Assembly: GCF_002925905.1 (NCBI RefSeq)
Contig: NZ_PRDB01000006.1
Coordinates: 328,022 to 392,021, forward strand
Direction of reading: 5' to 3'
Origin: Klebsiella michiganensis
GTDB lineage: Bacteria > Pseudomonadota > Gammaproteobacteria > Enterobacterales > Enterobacteriaceae
Length of the DNA: 64,000 bases
Shown here piece by piece: positions 35,801 to 45,300 of this stretch. Made by a program: the position numbers and the translations under genes. Under the pieces are notes generated by a model. The model searched no databases and was not told the DNA's origin. It saw nothing but the letters and a program-made list of their open reading frames with translations. Numbering within the stretch: the first letter of the stretch is position 1; every line of letters starts with the position of its first letter.

Positions 35801-38800
35801 GCCGTGGTACGGCTCCAGCGCTCAAGGGTGGCGGCAAACAGCGTGAGCAGCGCGGCGGAGGGGGTGACGCCCTGCTGCTGCCAGCGTTGTTTCGCCGCCT
35901 GCCACTCTTGTCTATCAAGCGTCGAAGTGAACGTGGTGAAGTGCGGGGTTTCCGGCGGAGTCTCCACCACCGGCAGTTCCGGAGCTGAAGGCAGTTGCGG
36001 CAGTTTTTCCTGCCAGTAATCCCAGGCATCGTGCCATGCTGTTGTTTGTCGGCGCGCCTGTTCAGCCATCACGTAATCGCGGAAGGTGATATCGAGCGGC
36101 GGCAGCGTTTCTCCGCGCCATACCTGGGCCAAATCGTCCATCATGACTTTAAAGCTCTGCACATCGAACTGCAGAAGATCGAGGTTCATGTGCAGGCGGT
36201 AGCGGCAATCGTCGATTTCGCTGACCACCAGCTCAAAGAGCGGCCACTGGTCGGCAGGTAAAACGCGATAGCTCAGTTCATGGCGCCGTTTTTCCAGCGC
36301 CTGGCACTGCTCTTGCGGGGAAAGCGCGCGCAGATCGTCGCGCGGGATACGATACGTCGGGGTTGTCGCCAGAACGCGCTGTTGTCCATCTGCATCCACC
36401 ACCATCCGCAGCATATCGTGGCGGGCAATGAGCTGGTTCCATGCTTTCTCCAGTACGGCGAGATCGAACTCATCGTGGCGTTTATCCCATTCAAACAGCA
36501 CGTGACAGGCAACGCCGCCATAGCCAATAAGATGGGTTCTGCCCAACCAGTAGGCATGCTGAATCGGCGTCAACGGGAAGGGCGCGTAACGCTCAGCGGC
36601 ATCGTGCTGCAACGCTTCCGGCGGCGATACGGCAGGCGCCGTCTCTGCCTGAGAACAGATAAGCTGTGTGAGCCCGTGCGGCGAGAGATCCTGCCACGCC
36701 CGTTCCGCGTTGATGCGTACACCCAGGTCATGTTGAATATCGCTGCTGAGTTCAAGAAAGAGCAGCGAGTCCATTCCCAGCTGTAACAGATCCTGATCTG
36801 CGTTCAGCGAAGCAGGATCGTTCAGTCTTAGCTGCACCGCAATGCGATTTTTCAGCCATGTCATCACCGCCGCTTTATCGCTGATGCTACCGTGAAAAGC
36901 ATGGTTATCAGCGGGAGTCGCGGCCGGAATCGCGGCGTGTTCTGTTGCTGCGGCGTTAAACAGAGCCTGCTGCAGCGGGGGCATTTTGTCGGTGAAAACG
37001 CGCATGGCCAGTCGCCAGGCGGCGCCGCGCATCACCGCTTGTTCAAGGTGCCAGCGCCCCTCGGCATCGCTTAACGCGCCCATGCCACGATCGGCAAGGG
37101 TCGTCAGCATCTCTGTCGTAGCCGCCCGGCCGCTTTCTCCCCATGCGCCCCAGGCGATGGAGAGCACTTTCGGCGTATCAAGGGAGGAGAACTGCCGGGC
37201 GAGCCCGTCAAGATAACCGCAGGCCAGCGCATGGGCGCTCTGGCCTGGCGCGCCGAGGGCGGCGGCAGCGGACGAATAGAGAATCAGATAACGGGCGTCG
37301 TGGTTGCCCAGCGTTTGTAATAGCTGGCTTGCCGCCTGCGCTTTGACCGCGAAAACGGCGGCCAGCTGGTGGTCATCGAGTTCCTGCAAGGGCCCATCAG
37401 CCAATACGCCAGCGGTATGAATCGCTCCGGCAATGCCGCCGCTGGTCACCAGTTCATCAAGAACACGGGCCAGCTCTCCGGCATCACCCACATCACAACG
37501 GCAGACGCGAATCTCCACGTCCGCTGTGTCGCCTGGCCATGACGCATCCACGCGCGGCGCCAGTAGCGCGATGCGGCGCGCCCCTTTTTCTCTGAGCCAG
37601 TTCACGGCAAGGCGGCCCAGTCCGCCAAACGCCCCGGTCACCAGATGCCAGCGGTTATCGCCGGCAAACACCTTCGCCGGTAATTCGGCGGCGCATCCCG
37701 CATTGGGCGCCAGCGAAGGGAGCCAGAAGCCATTATCCCGGGCTGCAAGCCAGCGTTGTGACAATGAAACAGCGCTTAATCCTTGACGCAGCGTTTCCCA
37801 CGAGGCGTTTTCAGCCATATCGATAGCGGCGATTAACCGTTCCGGCTGTTCGTTGGCCGCGACGCGAAGCATAGCCCACAGCGCGTGATGGGCCGCTGAT
37901 AGCGCCTCGTTTTCCTCGATTCGCCACGCGCGGCGGGTGACGACAATCAAGCCGCCTGGGCTGGCGGTGAGCGCCTCTTTCACCTGTGTCGCTAACGCCA
38001 GCGTCTCCTCGCTCTCGTCGACAATCATCAGGACAGAAGGGGCCTGCGGATCGTGAAGAATGCCGTATTGCGCCAGCGCCTCTTCGTAGGCAAGGGTACC
38101 GGCGCTGAGGCGGAATACCAGCGGGCGGCTATTACTGTCGATGCTGAGGGGCCTCCAGCGCCAATGATAATGCGTCTGCGGCGCAGGAAGAGGCGCGTCG
38201 GGCGCCAGCGGCAGCCACTTGCCGTCTGGATGACGGGCTTCCACGCGCATCTCGCCGCGGGAAAAGGCTGCGTTTCGCCAGCTTAAGCGCACCTCCCCCA
38301 GCCATTGCGGGGCGGTAACGAGGGGCGGTTTCACGGGGGAATCGTCGCCGTGCCGCGCGGAGAGGCGCCGCCAGGCCTCCTGCCAGCGGGCGGTAAACCG
38401 TTCCGGCTGACCTGCGCAATCGGACCAGTCGGCGAGATAATCAGGGTTATCCGGCAACGTCTGTTCCAGCGCGGATTCTGATGACGTGGACATCTCCTGG
38501 CCGGGCAGGGTGGCGAGAATGATATGTTCGCTCATACCGGCGGTCGGGCTGTCGTCCTGCGGAAGCCACGCTATTTTGCAGAATCCGGCGCGGCGGCACT
38601 GCTGCTGCCACTGATGGGGGGTGAGGAAGAGCTCGCCTTCGCGGGCGTCGATATCCTGTAGCGGGAGGACCAGCGGGCCGAAAACGAAATCAAACAGACG
38701 CATTGGCTGGGTGATTTCGCGCATCAGCAGGCGCCCACCCGGCTTGAGCAAGGGACGCAGATTATCGAGGGTTTGACCGATATGGCGCGTGGCATGGATC

Positions 38801-41800
38801 ACGTTAGCCGCGACGATAAGATCGTAAGACTGCGCCGCAAAGCCCTGAGACTGCGCCTCTTGTTCGAGATCCAGCTCGTCGTAATGCACAAAGTCATAGT
38901 CGGCGAATTTCTGCTGCGCGCGGCGGGTGAACAGTGCGGAGATATCGGTGAAGTGGTACTCCAGCGCCGGTACGTCTTTGAGTTCAGGCAGCAGCCATGC
39001 GGTGGTGCCGCCGGTTCCGCCTCCGACTTCAAGAATGCGCAGCGGCTGATGGGGCTGACGCGCCTGGACGATACCCCGTAGTACCCCGGCGGCAATCTGG
39101 TTGAAATAGCGGCCAAAGCTGAATTCCTGATATAGCACCTCTACGCCGTCGGAAGCGCCTTGCGGGAAGATAATCGCCACCGGCTCTTCCGCGCCGCTCA
39201 TCATGTCGTATAACCGATCGCCGGCACGGGCGATGGTATCGGGGATAGCCTGATAACCTTCACAATAATCGGCGAGTTCCGTCAGCAGAATTTCCCGCTG
39301 CTGATGTTCAATGGGGCGGGCGCGGTAGTAGCGCCCCTCAGCACAGCGGTAGTCGCCGTCGACCACGCAGTTATTTAGCAGGCGCTGAAGCAGCTGCTGG
39401 TAGCGGGGCATCAGTCGTCCATGGCGCATAATGGTGATGGCATCCACGCCGTTATCTATCGCATCGCCCGTACAGCGTTGTACCAGCCGATCGACATAGA
39501 TGGCGTGCAGTCGCGTGGCGCACTGTTTAAGCGCCTCCAGACGGGGGAGTTCGAGCGCTGTCGCGGCGCTGTTGGCCACCTCTAATCCAGCGGCAAGCAC
39601 AGCATCGGCAGGCTCGCAGGCGGAGGTGGCGCGTTCTTTCCAGTAACGCTCGGTCGCAAACGGATAGCATGGCGCGGAGATACGTTGCCCATCGCCTGCC
39701 AGAAGATCGGCCCACGGTAAGGTGACGCCGGCCGCGTATAGCTGGAGAAGCGCCTGATTCAGGACAGCGCTCGCCTCCTGTTTACGCCGGGCGCTGGCTA
39801 TCCAGTAAGCGTCATCGCGGTATTCGCGCTGTCCGGAGGCAATCAGCTGGGCGTCGGGCCCCATTTCAACAAAAACGCGGGCACCGAGCTTGCGCGCCGC
39901 CTGAATACTCTGAATAAAACGTACCGGCTGGCGCATATGGCGGCGCCAGTAATCCGCCTGGTTGAGCGTCGCCTCGTCAATGAGTTCGGCGGTAAGCGTG
40001 GAAATCAGCGGTATTTGCCCCGGCTCGGCGAGCAGACCCGCGCAGGCCTCCTGGAAGCGATCGAGTATTGGTTCAAGTAAAGCGGAGTGCGCCGCGCCGG
40101 TTACGCTCAGGCGACGATAGTCGATCTCGTGTTGCGAAAGCGCGGCGCAAAACTCCGCGATACGGGCTTCCGGCCCGGAAAAGACCGTATGCCGGGTGCC
40201 ATTGTTGGCGGCGAGATCCAGCTCGAACTGACGGGCCAACGGCATCAGCGCCTCTTCTTGCGCAAATACCGCCACCATCGCGCCGCTTGCGCACAGCTGC
40301 ATCAGCGCGCCGCGCCGACATACCAGCGGCATGACCTGCTCAATGGTATAGTGTCCGCAGACAACGGCAGCGGCAAATTCGCCGACGGAGTGACCCATGG
40401 CGAAGTCGGCCTTCAGTCCTTCAGCGCGCCAGTGGGCCGCCATCGCGATTTCGAACGCGACAATCGCCGGCTGGGCCCAGGCCATATTGTCAAGCTGCGC
40501 TGAATCGGGATTAAACATCGCTTCCCGTAGCGAAGGCGTGAGCATGTCGCGACAGGCGGCAAAACAGCGCTCCAGCGTATCGGCAAACGCCGTTGAGTGC
40601 TGGTACAGAGACTGGCCCATAGTGCGCCAGTGCGAACCCTGCCCGGTAAACAGCCACACCTGTTTGCCGCTGGCGCCGTGGCCGCTATAGACCGGCGAAG
40701 TCGATTTCGCGCCAGCCCAGGCGCTGAGCGCGGCGGCGGTGTCATGATTTAATGGCGCCGCCAGGCGGAAGGGAAGATCGAGACGGCGCGCGCGTAACGC
40801 CGTGAAGGCCAGATTGTTGGCATCCGCGTTCTCCCTAAGCGCCGCGGCATAGTCCGCTGCCAGCTGCCGCAACGCGGTGTCGCTGGCGGCGCTGAGCAAC
40901 AGCGCGGAACTCTTGCTGCCGTCATCCGCGGCGGGGTAGCTTATGTTGAGTTCGTCGGGCAGCGAAGCGACGATCATATGGCAGTTGGTGCCGCCAATAC
41001 CGAAGGAGGAGACGCCCGCGTAGCGCACTTCGTCCTGCCACTCCTGCGCCGTCACCGGCACGGTAAAGGGGCTTTCCTCGAGCTTAAGCGCCGGGTTTGG
41101 CGTGTGAAAATTCAGCATTGGCGGAATTTTTCCGCGACTGACCGCCAGAACGGTTTTCAGCAGTCCGGCAATGCCCGCCGCGGTATCCAGGTGACCAACG
41201 TTGCTCTTCACGGAACCCAGCGCGCAGCGCTGTTGCGGCGGGCGGGGAGCGTAGACGTTGCGCAGGGCTTCTATTTCAATCGCGTCTCCCAGCGGCGTGC
41301 CGGTACCGTGGGTTTCAATGTAGCCGATCTGCCTGTCGTCGATGGCCGCCAGCATTAACGCCTCTTCGATGACCGCTTGCTGTCCTGCCACCGACGGCGC
41401 GGTATAACCCACTTTTCTGTTTCCGTCGTTGTTGACCGCGCTGGAGAGGATCACCGCGATAATCGGATCGCCTGACAGCAGCGCGTCCTTCAGGCGACGC
41501 AGCACCACGCAGCCGAGACCGTTGCCGGCCCAGGTGCCCTCTGCCGAGGCGTCAAAAGGGCGACAGTGGCCGTCGGGAGAGAAAATCATCCCGGGCTGGT
41601 AACGGTAACCCGCCTGCTGGGGGAAGGAAAGCGCCACTCCGCCGGCTACCGCCATATCGGATTCGCCTGCGCGCAGGCTTTCGCAGGCCAGATGGACCGC
41701 AACCAGCGAACTGGAGCAGGCGGTCTGTACCGATAACGCCGGGCCGTGCAGATTGAGTTTGTAGGCCGCGCGGGTGGCTATATAGTCCTTGTCATTGCCC

Positions 41801-42309
41801 ATCAGAGACTGCAGGCCCTTGACCTGTGCGACCTCTGTCACGTTCAGGGCTTCGCGGCCGGGATAGGTGCTCATCCGCGAAGAGGCGAAAACGCCGGTCT
41901 TATGGGGGACGGCGCCCGGGGCGTAACCTGCATGCTCCAGCGCATGCCAGACCGCCTGTAAAAACAGGCGCTGCTGGGGATCTATCGACTCCGCTTCCTG
42001 CCGCGAATAGCCAAACAGGGTGGCATCGAAGCAGTCAGCGTTGTCTAAAACCGTTCCAATATTGACGTAACAAGGATCGTCAATAATGGCGGTATCCAGC
42101 CCGGCGGCCAGAAGCGCTTCGCGCGTAAAGCGTCGGCTGCATTCGCGGCCTTCCAGCAGATTTCGCCAGAAGGTTTCGCCATCCGGCGCTTCAGGAAAAT
42201 GGCAGGCGTAGCCGATGACTGCGACAGGTTCGCAGTCCGGGTAGCGTTGAGCGATCGATGCATCAATGGAATCTGCTGTTGGCGCAGAAGAGAAGCGCAA
42301 GTTATCCAT
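32833..42309 (-). CDS. irp1: Yersiniabactin mixed PKS/NRPS HMWP1
   Basis: A 3158-residue megasynthase, close to the 3163 of Yersinia HMWP1. Domain order, with approximate residues: ketosynthase (Cys near 198, QTACSSSL), acyltransferase (GHSVGEFAAAV, ~640), C-methyltransferase (LEVGGGTGGTT, ~1095), ketoreductase (GAFGGLGRLAVNW, ~1563), carrier (GMDSLLFLEL, ~1846), cyclisation domain (LTPIQHAYWLGR, ~1916), second methyltransferase (LEVGAGTAATAEP, ~2590), peptidyl carrier (GGDSLMATRM, ~2851) and thioesterase (AGWSYGAFLAAG, ~2970). It adds malonyl and the last thiazoline and releases the product. All key residues seen are present and no frame break is found. Confidence 0.97.
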   Translation of the reverse strand: MDNLRFSSAPTADSIDASIAQRYPDCEPVAVIGYACHFPEAPDGETFWRNLLEGRECSRRFTREALLAAGLDTAIIDDPCYVNIGTVLDNADCFDATLFGYSRQEAESIDPQQRLFLQAVWHALEHAGYAPGAVPHKTGVFASSRMSTYPGREALNVTEVAQVKGLQSLMGNDKDYIATRAAYKLNLHGPALSVQTACSSSLVAVHLACESLRAGESDMAVAGGVALSFPQQAGYRYQPGMIFSPDGHCRPFDASAEGTWAGNGLGCVVLRRLKDALLSGDPIIAVILSSAVNNDGNRKVGYTAPSVAGQQAVIEEALMLAAIDDRQIGYIETHGTGTPLGDAIEIEALRNVYAPRPPQQRCALGSVKSNVGHLDTAAGIAGLLKTVLAVSRGKIPPMLNFHTPNPALKLEESPFTVPVTAQEWQDEVRYAGVSSFGIGGTNCHMIVASLPDELNISYPAADDGSKSSALLLSAASDTALRQLAADYAAALRENADANNLAFTALRARRLDLPFRLAAPLNHDTAAALSAWAGAKSTSPVYSGHGASGKQVWLFTGQGSHWRTMGQSLYQHSTAFADTLERCFAACRDMLTPSLREAMFNPDSAQLDNMAWAQPAIVAFEIAMAAHWRAEGLKADFAMGHSVGEFAAAVVCGHYTIEQVMPLVCRRGALMQLCASGAMVAVFAQEEALMPLARQFELDLAANNGTRHTVFSGPEARIAEFCAALSQHEIDYRRLSVTGAAHSALLEPILDRFQEACAGLLAEPGQIPLISTLTAELIDEATLNQADYWRRHMRQPVRFIQSIQAARKLGARVFVEMGPDAQLIASGQREYRDDAYWIASARRKQEASAVLNQALLQLYAAGVTLPWADLLAGDGQRISAPCYPFATERYWKERATSACEPADAVLAAGLEVANSAATALELPRLEALKQCATRLHAIYVDRLVQRCTGDAIDNGVDAITIMRHGRLMPRYQQLLQRLLNNCVVDGDYRCAEGRYYRARPIEHQQREILLTELADYCEGYQAIPDTIARAGDRLYDMMSGAEEPVAIIFPQGASDGVEVLYQEFSFGRYFNQIAAGVLRGIVQARQPHQPLRILEVGGGTGGTTAWLLPELKDVPALEYHFTDISALFTRRAQQKFADYDFVHYDELDLEQEAQSQGFAAQSYDLIVAANVIHATRHIGQTLDNLRPLLKPGGRLLMREITQPMRLFDFVFGPLVLPLQDIDAREGELFLTPHQWQQQCRRAGFCKIAWLPQDDSPTAGMSEHIILATLPGQEMSTSSESALEQTLPDNPDYLADWSDCAGQPERFTARWQEAWRRLSARHGDDSPVKPPLVTAPQWLGEVRLSWRNAAFSRGEMRVEARHPDGKWLPLAPDAPLPAPQTHYHWRWRPLSIDSNSRPLVFRLSAGTLAYEEALAQYGILHDPQAPSVLMIVDESEETLALATQVKEALTASPGGLIVVTRRAWRIEENEALSAAHHALWAMLRVAANEQPERLIAAIDMAENASWETLRQGLSAVSLSQRWLAARDNGFWLPSLAPNAGCAAELPAKVFAGDNRWHLVTGAFGGLGRLAVNWLREKGARRIALLAPRVDASWPGDTADVEIRVCRCDVGDAGELARVLDELVTSGGIAGAIHTAGVLADGPLQELDDHQLAAVFAVKAQAASQLLQTLGNHDARYLILYSSAAAALGAPGQSAHALACGYLDGLARQFSSLDTPKVLSIAWGAWGESGRAATTEMLTTLADRGMGALSDAEGRWHLEQAVMRGAAWRLAMRVFTDKMPPLQQALFNAAATEHAAIPAATPADNHAFHGSISDKAAVMTWLKNRIAVQLRLNDPASLNADQDLLQLGMDSLLFLELSSDIQHDLGVRINAERAWQDLSPHGLTQLICSQAETAPAVSPPEALQHDAAERYAPFPLTPIQHAYWLGRTHLIGYGGVACHVLFEWDKRHDEFDLAVLEKAWNQLIARHDMLRMVVDADGQQRVLATTPTYRIPRDDLRALSPQEQCQALEKRRHELSYRVLPADQWPLFELVVSEIDDCRYRLHMNLDLLQFDVQSFKVMMDDLAQVWRGETLPPLDITFRDYVMAEQARRQTTAWHDAWDYWQEKLPQLPSAPELPVVETPPETPHFTTFTSTLDRQEWQAAKQRWQQQGVTPSAALLTLFAATLERWSRTTAFTLNLTFFNRQPIHPQINQLIGDFTSVTLVDFNFSTPLTLQEQMQRTQQRLWQNMAHSEVNGVEAIRELGRQRGSQRQPLMPVVFTSMLGMTLEGMAIDRAMSHLFGEPCYVFTQTPQVWLDHQVMESDGALTFSWYCMDNVLEPGAAEAMFNDYCAILQAAIATPEVLETMDSGIAEHIPRRRWPLNAQTDYDLRDIEQAAQEYPCIQQARAELSENGALTLDIVMTEDPPPSAPLHDEHDLASLALPLPEQTQLDELEATWRWLEARALQGIAATLYRHRLFTTPEVAHPFGKIVQALGAQASHRRLLRQWLQCLAEREWLVREGDSWRCRIPLSEIPEPHEACPQTHWSQALAQYLVACIARHDDLFSGQCSPLELLFNESLRVTDALYRENPASACLNRYTAQIAALCGAERILEVGAGTAATAEPVLKATRNTRLSYHFTDVSAQFLNDARTRFHDESRVSYALFDINQPLDFTAHPEAGYDLIIAVNVLHDASHVVQSLRRLKRLLKAGGRLLIVEATERNSIFQLASVGFIEGLSGYRDFRLRDEKPMLTRSAWQEVLVQAGFANELAWPPQESSPLRQHLLVARSPGVNRPDKAAVSRYLQQRFGATLPALQIRQRETLFTPLSAPPDAQIAPAESTPSSGGDPALEKQVAELWQTLLSRAVARHHDFFALGGDSLMATRMVAQLNRRGIASASLQDLFTHSTLSDFCAHLQSCSSGEENPVPICQGGGDETLFVFHASDGDISAWLPLASALNMPVFGLQAKSPQRFATLDRMIDEYVASIRRQQPHGPYVLAGWSYGAFLAAGAAQRLDAKGEQVRLALIDPVCRQDFRCANRTALLRLLAEGDTPLALPEHFDRLTPDRQLADFIDLARTAGIMAQNLTLQAAEAWIDNIAHLLRLLTEHTPDETVPLPCLIVHAAMRHARWTPAETEWQTWIDRADSYAIKASHWQIMLEPPHVQTCAQHIKRWLGATSTQPENTL

Positions 42310-42395
42310 AATCGGTCCCGTTTCCTAAAATTGACAAAGTCAGTGGCGCGCCATGCGTTGGCGATGGCGTCCGGGAAAAGTCAGTTTGTTTCGCG

Positions 42396-45300
42396 TCAAA
42401 TGCGCCGCTGACGCCGGCGAACCGGCCGCACGCGTTTGGTTTTCTCCTCCAGGGCTACGCCAGCCAGATAATTGGCCAGCGCGACAGGAGAAGGGTGAGT
42501 GAACAGGTCAAGCAGCGTCAGGGCGGCGAATTCGTGACGTTGTAACAAGACGTGCAGCTGTACCAGATTCAGCGACGTGGCGCCCGCCTCAAAAAAGTTC
42601 TCTGCGGGTGCGACAGGCTCGCCAACCACCTCGCGAAAGGCGTCGCAAATCAGGCTGACGCTGCTCTCGTTCGCCGCGATCCGCGGCTGAGCGCGCTCAG
42701 GGCGCAGCCGGCGGGCGCGTCGCTCCGTGACCTTAAGCGGGGGAATCAGGTCGGCGAGCGGCAGCTGCCAGCTGCTGTCATCCTCCGCCATTCGGTTAAG
42801 CAACGCGCAATACTGTACAAACTGGCGCTCCACCTGCCCGTCAGGAAACAGGGCGGCGACAAAATCCCAGTTAAAGCGCAGTTCCCCTTCGGATTCATAA
42901 ACCTGGTGATCGAGCCAGACCTGCGGCGTCTGGGATATACCCCACACCGGTTTGAGCAGATTGCGCCGGGCAAGGAAGTTGTCCTGCTCAAAGCCCAGCG
43001 CGCTGGTAAAGACGACGGGCATTGGGACAGCCGGTACGTTTTGCCGCCGCGCCAGTTGCCGCATCACGCGTATTGCCGACACATCGCGGTGGTTGAGGCT
43101 CTCGCTTAGTCGCTGCTGTAATAACCGCGCGCTTTGCAGCCAGCTCTCGCCGGGATGCCAGCTCAGCAGCATCAGCGAAGTAAAGTCGCCCAGGATCTGG
43201 TTGATTTGCGGGTGCAGCGGTCGTCTGTCGAAAAGCGTAAGGTTAAGCGTGAAATCGGGCTGTGCGCTCCATGCAGCAAGAACCGTTGACCACACGGATA
43301 ACAGTACGGCCGACGGGGTGAGATGAGCGTCAGCCGCCCGCTGTTTCAGGCGACGCCAGCTCGCGCTGTCCATTGCCCCATTGAGCCGTGCGAAGCGCGG
43401 CGTCTCAACGTCCTGAGGCAAGCAGCGTAGCGGTAACGCAGGTGCCGGAGGAATATCATCAAGCTGCGTTTGCCACCATGCCAGAGAGTCGGGATTGGGC
43501 GTCCGCAGCGCGGGTTGCTGCAGATAATCCCTGAAGGTAACGGGAAGCGGCGGCGGCAGCTGCTGCGGATAGCGATAGCCGTGTTCCAGCTCTGACAACA
43601 GGATCTGCATGCTCAACCCGTCAAGCAACAGGTTATCCAGACACAGCCACAGGCGGGCGGGCATCCCGTCGACGAACCCGACCTGGAGATCGAATACCGG
43701 CCAGACTTCAGGGTTGAGAACCTGATGCGCCAGTCTGTCGCGTACCTGCAGCGCCTCTTCGGGGCTGTGCAGGATGTGCGCGGGTATCACCCACGGGGGA
43801 GTCTGTTCGAGAACCCGCTGTTGTCCATCCCGCACTACGGCGCGCAGCATATCGTGGCGGGCGATTAACCGGTTCCAGACCTTCTCCAGCCGGTGAATAT
43901 CCAGATCGGCAATTTCAAATTCAACAAAGAAGTGTGAGCCTACGCCGCCAAGGGCAAAGCCCGGCTGACGCCCGACCAGGTAAGCCTGCTGCACATCAGT
44001 CAGCGCGAAAGGCCGGTAGCGTTCTTCAGGGGAGTGGACAAAGGGTTGTTCAACAGGGAGGTCGGTTTTACGCAGCGTGGCGGCAAAATCAGCCAGCCGG
44101 GGGTGATTAAACAGGTCGCTTAATCGTGCTTCATAACCCGCCTGGTGGAGCTGTCCGATCAGCCTGGTGGCTAGCAGGCTATCACCGCCATGCTGGAAGA
44201 AGTCGGTTTCTCTGCTGACGGCGCCCATTGACAAGAGCGGCTGCCAGATGACGGCAACCTGCTTCTCAATATCGCCCAGGGGTAAATCCGCTTCAGTCCG
44301 GTTTTCAGCTTCCGGGGTATGACAGCGCTTTAGCGTCTGATAGTCAATTTTGCCGTTCGCCGTCAGCGGTAAGGCGTCAAGTAAGAAGATCCGTTTCGGT
44401 ACCATCCACCCCGGCAGACGTTCGGCGAGAGCGGACTGCAGCTGACGAGGATCGCGGCGTACCTGGCTAACGGGGCATTGTACGAGAAAGCGCTGCAATC
44501 CCTCGACTTCATCGCCGTGCTGGCAGTTGAAAGCGGCGGCGGTAAATATCGCCCCCCAGTCAGCGCTATTGTGAAGTAAGGCTTCGGGCTGACCATCGGT
44601 TAACAGAAGCGTGCTGAGCAGGGCGGAGGGCGTTAACTGACGAAACTCCAACACATAGAGCAGCGCGCCTGGAACGGCCAGCTGCTGTAATGCCGCGAGG
44701 AGCCCGGGCTCTTCCGGCAGCAGACGATGCAGGGCGTTATTCAGCCAGATAATGTCCGCCGAATGAGCATGCGCCGCCAGCGTGTCTGCACTCCAGAGGG
44801 CCAGACGGGCGTCAGACCACGGTGCAAGCCGCTGTCGGGCGCTCAGCAGCAGCTCCTGGCTGTGCTCAAGCCCGACATACTCAATCTCGTCAGCGCTGAG
44901 CCGGGTTAGCAGGCACTCTGCGGCGCGGGCGGTGCGGACACCCACCTCTAGCAGGCGTACCGGGCGCTGTAAACGCCGGGAAAGCTGTTGACAGATTGTC
45001 GCCAGTTCCTCGATATACAGGGCGCTGGCCGGATGGTCGAAAGCCAGACTTTCCGGCGACCACCGCGCATCGTTCAGTAATGACAGTTCGTGGCGAGCGC
45101 CGCGAAGGATCTGCGTTAAGGTGAGGTCATGCCCGCTGAAAGAAGGAGGGTCATTCTCCGGCGCTTCCCCCGCACAAACCTGATAACCCTCAGCGGCGGG
45201 CTGCAGTCGCTGTTGGGTCACGAGAAAGGCTAACCAGCGTTCCACCACGGCCCGCCAGCGAGGCTGGATAGCGAGAGCATTCATCAGGGGAAGAGGATCG

